Assembly (NCBI RefSeq): GCF_001618385.1
Contig: NZ_BDCR01000001.1
Coordinates: forward strand, 1,268,248-1,332,247
Length of the DNA stretch: 64,000 nt
Origin: Paludibacter jiangxiensis
GTDB lineage: Bacteria; Bacteroidota; Bacteroidia; Bacteroidales; Paludibacteraceae
Direction of reading: 5' to 3'
Part shown: positions 59,782-64,000 of the stretch, one piece after another
Numbering within the stretch: position 1 is the stretch's first letter
Layout of the letters: every line of letters starts with the position of its first letter
Position numbers and translations under genes: made by a program
Notes under the pieces: model-generated
What the model was told of the DNA's origin: nothing
The model's input: only the letters and a program-made list of their open reading frames with translations
Databases searched by the model: none

Positions 59782-61530
59782 TCAGATTCCCAACGATTTT
59801 TTCACTGCATCTACTTTTGCTTCGGCCGCAGCATTCACGGCGTCATATTCGTCGCGACTGTTCAGTGTACCGCGTACTTCGACGTAGAATTTGATTTTCG
59901 GCTCGGTTCCCGAAGGTCTTACCGAAATTTTGGTGCCGTCGGCGGTAAAGTATTGCAATACGTCGCTGGTAGCCGGCATTACCAAATCTGTAACAGTACC
60001 AGTGGCACAGTCAGTTTGCTTCAGCGATTTGTAATCTTTGATGAAGGCAACCGGCGATCCGGCAATTTCTTTCGGCGGGTTACTCCGGAAATCGCTCATC
60101 ATCTGTTTGATTTCGTCTGCTCCTGATTTGCCTTTGCGAACAATAGAGATTCCTTTTTCTTTGCCAAAACCATATTCGAGGTAGATGTCCTGAATCATTT
60201 CGTAGAGTGTCTTGCCATTGTCTTTTGCCCAGGCTGCAATCTCGGCCATTAGAGAACAGGCAGAAATAGCATCTTTGTCGCGAACAAAATCCTGAGCAAG
60301 GAATCCATAACTTTCTTCTCCGCCTCCGATATATTGGCGTTTGCCTTCGAACTCACGAATCACAGCAGCGATCCATTTAAATCCGGTGTAACAGTCAAAG
60401 CATTCAACGCCATTCTTCTCGGCGAGTTCTTTGATGATTTCAGTTGTTACAATGGTCTTTACTGCAAATTCGCTACCTGTAATTTTGCCCAGTTCTTTCC
60501 AGCGGCGAATCAGGTAATACATGAAAACAAGAGCTGTTTGGTTACCATTTACCAAAATCCATTCTCCTTTGTCGTTCTTCACTGCGATACCCAGACGATC
60601 AGCATCAGGGTCGGAAGCCATTACAATGTCCGCATCCACTGCTTTTGCCTTTTGAATCGCCATATCGAGAGCAGCCGGTTCTTCAGGGTTAGGAGAGACA
60701 ACGGTTGGAAAATCTCCGCTTATCACATCTTGTTCAGGAACATGAATTACGTTAGTAAATCCAAGTTTGCCAAGCATGCGCGGGATTAACTGACCGCCGG
60801 TGCCATGAATAGGAGTATAGACAATCTTCAAATCCTTGTTGCGGGCAATAGAATCCGGAGACAAAGAGATCGTTTTGATTTTGTCGAGGTAAATGCTGTC
60901 AATTTCTTCTCCGATAATTTCGATCAGAGCAGGATTTCCTTTGAATTTTATTTCGTCGACGTTTTTGATATTCTCTACCTCTTTAATCACATTCACATCA
61001 TGCGGAGCAATCATTTGTGCACCGTCGTTCCAGTAAGCCTTGTATCCATTGTATTCTTTCGGGTTGTGAGAGGCCGTAATGATTATGCCGCTCTGGCAGC
61101 CCAAATGGCGGATGGCAAAAGATGCTTCCGGAGTAGGGCGGAGATCTTCAAAAAGATATACTTTGATGCCATTGGTAGAAAATATATCGGCAGATATTTC
61201 GGCAAACTTGCGACTGTTGTTACGACAGTCATGCCCGATCACTACTTTAATTTCGGGTAAAGAACCGAATTCTTTCTTCAGGTAATTTGACAAGCCTTGT
61301 GTTGCGGCACCCACAGTGTATATGTTCATGCGGTTAGTGCCAACACCCATTATTCCGCGAAGTCCGCCTGTTCCAAACTCAAGGTCTTTATAAAAGGCTT
61401 CGATGAGATCTGTTTTGTCGGAAGAGGCTAACATTTTTCCTACTTCCTGTTTGGTAACTTCGTCATAGTTGCCGGTGAGCCACTGTTGGGCTTTTTTCTC
61501 AACTATCGCGAGTAATTCTTTGTCTTCCAT
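59782..61530 (-). CDS. Phosphoglucomutase / phosphomannomutase (PGM2-like)
   Basis: Interconverts hexose 1- and 6-phosphates. 582 aa, alpha-D-phosphohexomutase fold. Phosphoserine in TASHNP (Ser154), metal-binding DPDADRLG near 315-320, the sugar-binding GGGEESYGF near 410, and the phosphate-binding RPSGTEPKIKFY near 535. The length and pattern match the PGM2-like group of Bacteroidota; sugar specificity (glucose or mannose) is not resolved. It supplies sugar 1-phosphate for the nucleotide-sugar genes on the other side of the intergenic region. Confidence 0.94.
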   Translation of the reverse strand: MEDKELLAIVEKKAQQWLTGNYDEVTKQEVGKMLASSDKTDLIEAFYKDLEFGTGGLRGIMGVGTNRMNIYTVGAATQGLSNYLKKEFGSLPEIKVVIGHDCRNNSRKFAEISADIFSTNGIKVYLFEDLRPTPEASFAIRHLGCQSGIIITASHNPKEYNGYKAYWNDGAQMIAPHDVNVIKEVENIKNVDEIKFKGNPALIEIIGEEIDSIYLDKIKTISLSPDSIARNKDLKIVYTPIHGTGGQLIPRMLGKLGFTNVIHVPEQDVISGDFPTVVSPNPEEPAALDMAIQKAKAVDADIVMASDPDADRLGIAVKNDKGEWILVNGNQTALVFMYYLIRRWKELGKITGSEFAVKTIVTTEIIKELAEKNGVECFDCYTGFKWIAAVIREFEGKRQYIGGGEESYGFLAQDFVRDKDAISACSLMAEIAAWAKDNGKTLYEMIQDIYLEYGFGKEKGISIVRKGKSGADEIKQMMSDFRSNPPKEIAGSPVAFIKDYKSLKQTDCATGTVTDLVMPATSDVLQYFTADGTKISVRPSGTEPKIKFYVEVRGTLNSRDEYDAVNAAAEAKVDAVKKSLGI

Positions 61531-61832
61531 TTACATATTTGTTTTGAAAATTTCGGGTTAAATATACAACAAACAACTAATTCTCACAATATTCGCTTTT
61601 GATTTTTATGATTAAAAAATTGTGCAGGAGTCTCGGGTTCTGTTACAATTTTGTATATTTGCAATAACAACCTTTGAGGCATATTAGAGACAAACACATC
61701 TATAACTGCTTTGAAATGTGGGAGAAGCTTGAATAGGTGAAAATTCATATTTAGTAAAATGTGATATAAACCCGATTTTGGTCTCCTTGCTTGGTTGCAC
61801 TGGTTGACAATTAAAGAACAAATTATTTACAA
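61531..61832. other. Divergent promoter region between pgm and the nucleotidyltransferase gene
   Basis: 302 bp, AT-rich, no gene seen. TATATTTG at 61654-61661 fits a plus-strand -7 element with a leader of about 165 bases; a good -33 is not seen. On the minus strand near pgm only TATATTTA is present, one base off consensus. Confidence 0.45.
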
Positions 61833-62741
61833 ATGAAACCAACATTGTTTTTACTGGCTGCAGGTATGGGTAGCCGCTACGGAGGTCTAAAACAATTAGA
61901 CGGATTAGGACCTAATGGCGAAACTATCATGGATTATTCGGTTTTTGATGCCGTGCGTGCCGGTTTTGGGAAAATTGTTTTCGTTATTCGTCATAGTTTC
62001 GAAAAAGACTTTACGGAACAAATTATTGCTAAATATCGTAATATCGTTCCGGTTGAAGTTGTATTTCAGGAAATCGATTATGTTCCCGAAGGAATGAGCT
62101 ATAATAAGGACCGCGAAAAACCGTGGGGTACCAACCATGCTCTCCTGATGGGAAAGGATGCCATTAAAGAGCCTTTTGCGGTAATCAATGCCGATGACTT
62201 TTATGGTAAGGAATCATTTGAGATTTTGTATCAATTCCTGATGAGTGTTGAAAACAAGCAGAACGAATACTGTATGGTTGGTTATCGTGTTGGAAATACT
62301 CTTTCAGAAAGTGGTTCTGTTAGTCGAGGTGTTTGTACTACAGATGCTGATGGATACCTGACATCGGTTGTGGAAAGAACCAGTATCGAAGAAAAAGGAG
62401 GTACAATTGTTTTCCTTGACGAAAAGGGCTTGGAAAATAAACTGGAGTTCAATACTCCCGTATCGATGAATATGTGGGGTTTTACACCTGACTATTTCAA
62501 CTATTCGGAAGAGAGCTTTAAAAACTTTCTCCAGTCAAAAGGCCAGGAACTGAAATCTGAATTCTATATTCCAACTGTAGTAAATGAGCTGATTGTTGAA
62601 GGAAAGGCCACATGTAAGGTTTTGGATACTCCATCGAAATGGTTTGGAGTTACTTATGCAAACGATCGTCCACAGGTGGTTCTGAAAATTAATCAGCTGA
62701 TTAAAGAAGGGGTTTATCCTCAATCTTTGTGGAAGAAATAA
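61833..62741 (+). CDS. Sugar-phosphate nucleotidyltransferase
   Basis: 302 aa, nucleotide-diphosphate-sugar pyrophosphorylase fold: LLAAGMGSRYGGLKQLDGLG at residues 6-25 is the nucleotide loop, NADDFYG near 113-119 the metal site, and MNMWGFTPDYF near 216 the sugar site. The family charges a sugar 1-phosphate with NTP to give NDP-sugar. Specific sugar unknown; adjacency to pgm and galE suggests UDP-glucose or a related hexose. Starts 73 bases before galE's likely start. Confidence 0.88.
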   Translation: MKPTLFLLAAGMGSRYGGLKQLDGLGPNGETIMDYSVFDAVRAGFGKIVFVIRHSFEKDFTEQIIAKYRNIVPVEVVFQEIDYVPEGMSYNKDREKPWGTNHALLMGKDAIKEPFAVINADDFYGKESFEILYQFLMSVENKQNEYCMVGYRVGNTLSESGSVSRGVCTTDADGYLTSVVERTSIEEKGGTIVFLDEKGLENKLEFNTPVSMNMWGFTPDYFNYSEESFKNFLQSKGQELKSEFYIPTVVNELIVEGKATCKVLDTPSKWFGVTYANDRPQVVLKINQLIKEGVYPQSLWKK

Positions 62742-62813
62742 GCATATACATATAATATATAAGAAGGCATAAAAACCAATTGTGTTTATATGCCTTTTTC
62801 AATTCAAATAGAA

Positions 62814-63842
62814 ATGGGAAAAGTAATTGTAACGGGAGGAACCGGGTATATCGGTTCACATACGGTGGTTGAACTGCAGCAAGCCGGCTACGAAGTGTTG
62901 ATAATAGATAACCTTTCCAACTCTAACGTAGAAGTTTTGAACGGAATCGAAGCTATCACGCGAATACGTCCTCAATTTGAGAACCTTGATTGCCTCGACT
63001 ATGTTGGCCTTGATCGTTTATTGTCAAAGAACGAAGGCGTAGAGGCTATTATTCATTTTGCGGCAAGCAAAGCTGTTGGCGAATCGGTGGAAAAACCTCT
63101 CCTTTATTATAGGAACAATTTGGTTTCCCTGATGAATCTTCTCGAATTGATGCCACTTCATGGAATTAAGAATATTGTTTTCTCTTCTTCATGTACCGTT
63201 TATGGGCAACCGGATAAACTTCCGGTAAGCGAAACTGCTCCTATTAAGCCGGCATTGTCTCCTTATGGTAATACGAAACAGATCTGTGAAGAGATTATTC
63301 GTGATACACTTCATGCCAATGCGGGTCTTCGCAGTATCTTATTGAGATATTTCAATCCGATAGGTGCGCATCCATCAGCCTTGATTGGGGAATTGCCTAA
63401 TGGAGTCCCAAATAATCTTGTTCCTTTTGTTACTCAAACGGCCATCGGGTTGCGCAAACAATTAAGTGTTTTCGGCGATGATTATAATACACCGGACGGT
63501 TCATGCATTCGTGACTATATAAATGTAGTAGATTTGGCAAAAGCGCACGTAGTGGCAATGAAACGTATGATCGAGCAGAAAAGCAAGACTCGTCTCGAAA
63601 CCTTTAATCTTGGAACGGGCCGGGGATTATCCGTTTTGGAGCTCCTGAAAATATTCCAGGAGGTAAATCAGGTGGAAGTTCCTTATAAAATAGTGAATCG
63701 TCGGGATGGAGATATTGAACAAGTATGGGCAAATCCCGACAAAGCGAATAATGTTTTGGGGTGGAAAGCGCAGGAAACTGTCGAAGATACGCTAAAATCA
63801 GCCTGGAAGTGGGAAAAACATTTGGCCGAAAAGCGGAAATAG
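62814..63842 (+). CDS. galE: UDP-glucose 4-epimerase
   Basis: Interconverts UDP-glucose and UDP-galactose with bound NAD. 342 aa from the ATG at 62814; an upstream ATG at 62790 adds eight non-family residues. Motifs: VTGGTGYIGSHT at the N-terminus, SSSCTVYG (catalytic Ser), SPYGNTK (catalytic Tyr-Lys) and RYFNPIGAHPS. Ends 39 bases before a terminator. Together with pgm and the nucleotidyltransferase it makes UDP-hexoses for surface glycans. Confidence 0.95.
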   Translation: MGKVIVTGGTGYIGSHTVVELQQAGYEVLIIDNLSNSNVEVLNGIEAITRIRPQFENLDCLDYVGLDRLLSKNEGVEAIIHFAASKAVGESVEKPLLYYRNNLVSLMNLLELMPLHGIKNIVFSSSCTVYGQPDKLPVSETAPIKPALSPYGNTKQICEEIIRDTLHANAGLRSILLRYFNPIGAHPSALIGELPNGVPNNLVPFVTQTAIGLRKQLSVFGDDYNTPDGSCIRDYINVVDLAKAHVVAMKRMIEQKSKTRLETFNLGTGRGLSVLELLKIFQEVNQVEVPYKIVNRRDGDIEQVWANPDKANNVLGWKAQETVEDTLKSAWKWEKHLAEKRK

Positions 63843-63880
63843 CAACTATATTCTGTCCTTATATTGGGCGAAAATGACTA

Positions 63881-63917
63881 AAAAGCCTCTTGCTTTACAA
63901 AAAAGCAGGAGGCTTTT
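63881..63917 (+). terminator. Terminator after galE
   Basis: AAAAGCCTC-T-TGCTTT at 63881-63896 pairs with AAAGCA-G-GAGGCTTTT at 63902-63917 with one mismatch, followed by T-rich sequence. No feature is seen from here to the window end. Confidence 0.82.
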
Positions 63918-64000
63918 ATTGTTTTTGCAAGCACAAATCTCTTATTCCTTCCCTTTTTTTGATGTTCTAACAATAAAAAATGTGGGCATTTTGGGATGCA

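Noticed and set aside
1..64000. Phage, transposon, CRISPR or defence system
   Set aside because: I looked for integrase, transposase, Cas, toxin-antitoxin and restriction motifs and for regular spaced repeats. None was found; gene content and strand organisation look like ordinary chromosomal backbone.

Overview
The window is a chromosomal segment of a member of the Bacteroidota, most likely the order Bacteroidales. The evidence is the LpxC-FabZ fusion between lpxD and lpxA, SusC-type EVVVVGY motifs, several DUF3078/outer-membrane-barrel proteins, a GGGP-synthase homologue, and many TAnnTTTG (-7) promoter elements, some with a TTTG/TTG (-33) element 18-22 bp upstream. I cannot name the genus. 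The gene content is almost entirely core. I see no phage, insertion sequence, plasmid gene, CRISPR array or rRNA.

Layout. 1-590: tail of rpoA and rplQ, the end of the ribosomal-protein operon. 604-3852 (-): lpxD, lpxC-fabZ and lpxA, the start of lipid A synthesis. 4361-10625 (+): PASTA protein, RluD-type pseudouridine synthase, HD phosphohydrolase, short-chain dehydrogenase and a RelA-type (p)ppGpp synthetase. 10705-15397 (-): M23 peptidase, ndk, recG, ispD and tadA. 15511-20217 (+): aminopeptidase P, Crp-like regulator, a small membrane protein, an Acg-type nitroreductase lipoprotein and glutathione peroxidase, followed by tRNA-Lys (-). 20531-23546 (-): GGGP synthase homologue, MurG-like glycosyltransferase and M64 peptidase. 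23704-35876: DUF3078 protein, HD protein (-), MscS channel, ClC channel, Tex, small envelope proteins, a membrane pyrophosphatase and an outer-membrane protein.

35954-42305 (-) is a complete phosphate-acquisition locus: a phosphate-type porin, a 63-codon ORF, pstS, pstC, pstA, pstB and phoU. Two promoters in it, at the porin and upstream of pstS, carry the same architecture: two 11-bp direct repeats ending exactly 6 bp before the -7 element. This is a strong candidate PHO box. PstC carries an inserted piece of a PstS-like domain.

42521-46198 holds a von Willebrand protein divergent from an ECF sigma factor/membrane anti-sigma pair. The vWA protein, the anti-sigma protein and the M56-TonB protein at 52584 all carry the TonB-box/carboxypeptidase-regulatory segments normally found at the N-terminus of SusC receptors, but none has a receptor barrel. 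This is the least explained feature of the window. 46244-50183 (-): DEAD-box helicase and a PhoR/PhoB-like two-component pair. 50397-52271 (+): a membrane-spanning TPR-AraC regulator followed by a candidate small RNA. 52584-54378 (-): BlaI repressor and M56-TonB sensor with two matched operators. 54522-55421 (-): LysR regulator. 55536-63842: amidase, MlaD-type transporter protein, thioredoxin reductase, patatin phospholipase, phosphoglucomutase (-), sugar nucleotidyltransferase and GalE.

Coordinates of start codons were revised where an upstream in-frame extension is contradicted by a promoter, overlap or family length. Promoter, operator and RNA calls come from reading motifs by eye and are weaker than the gene calls.
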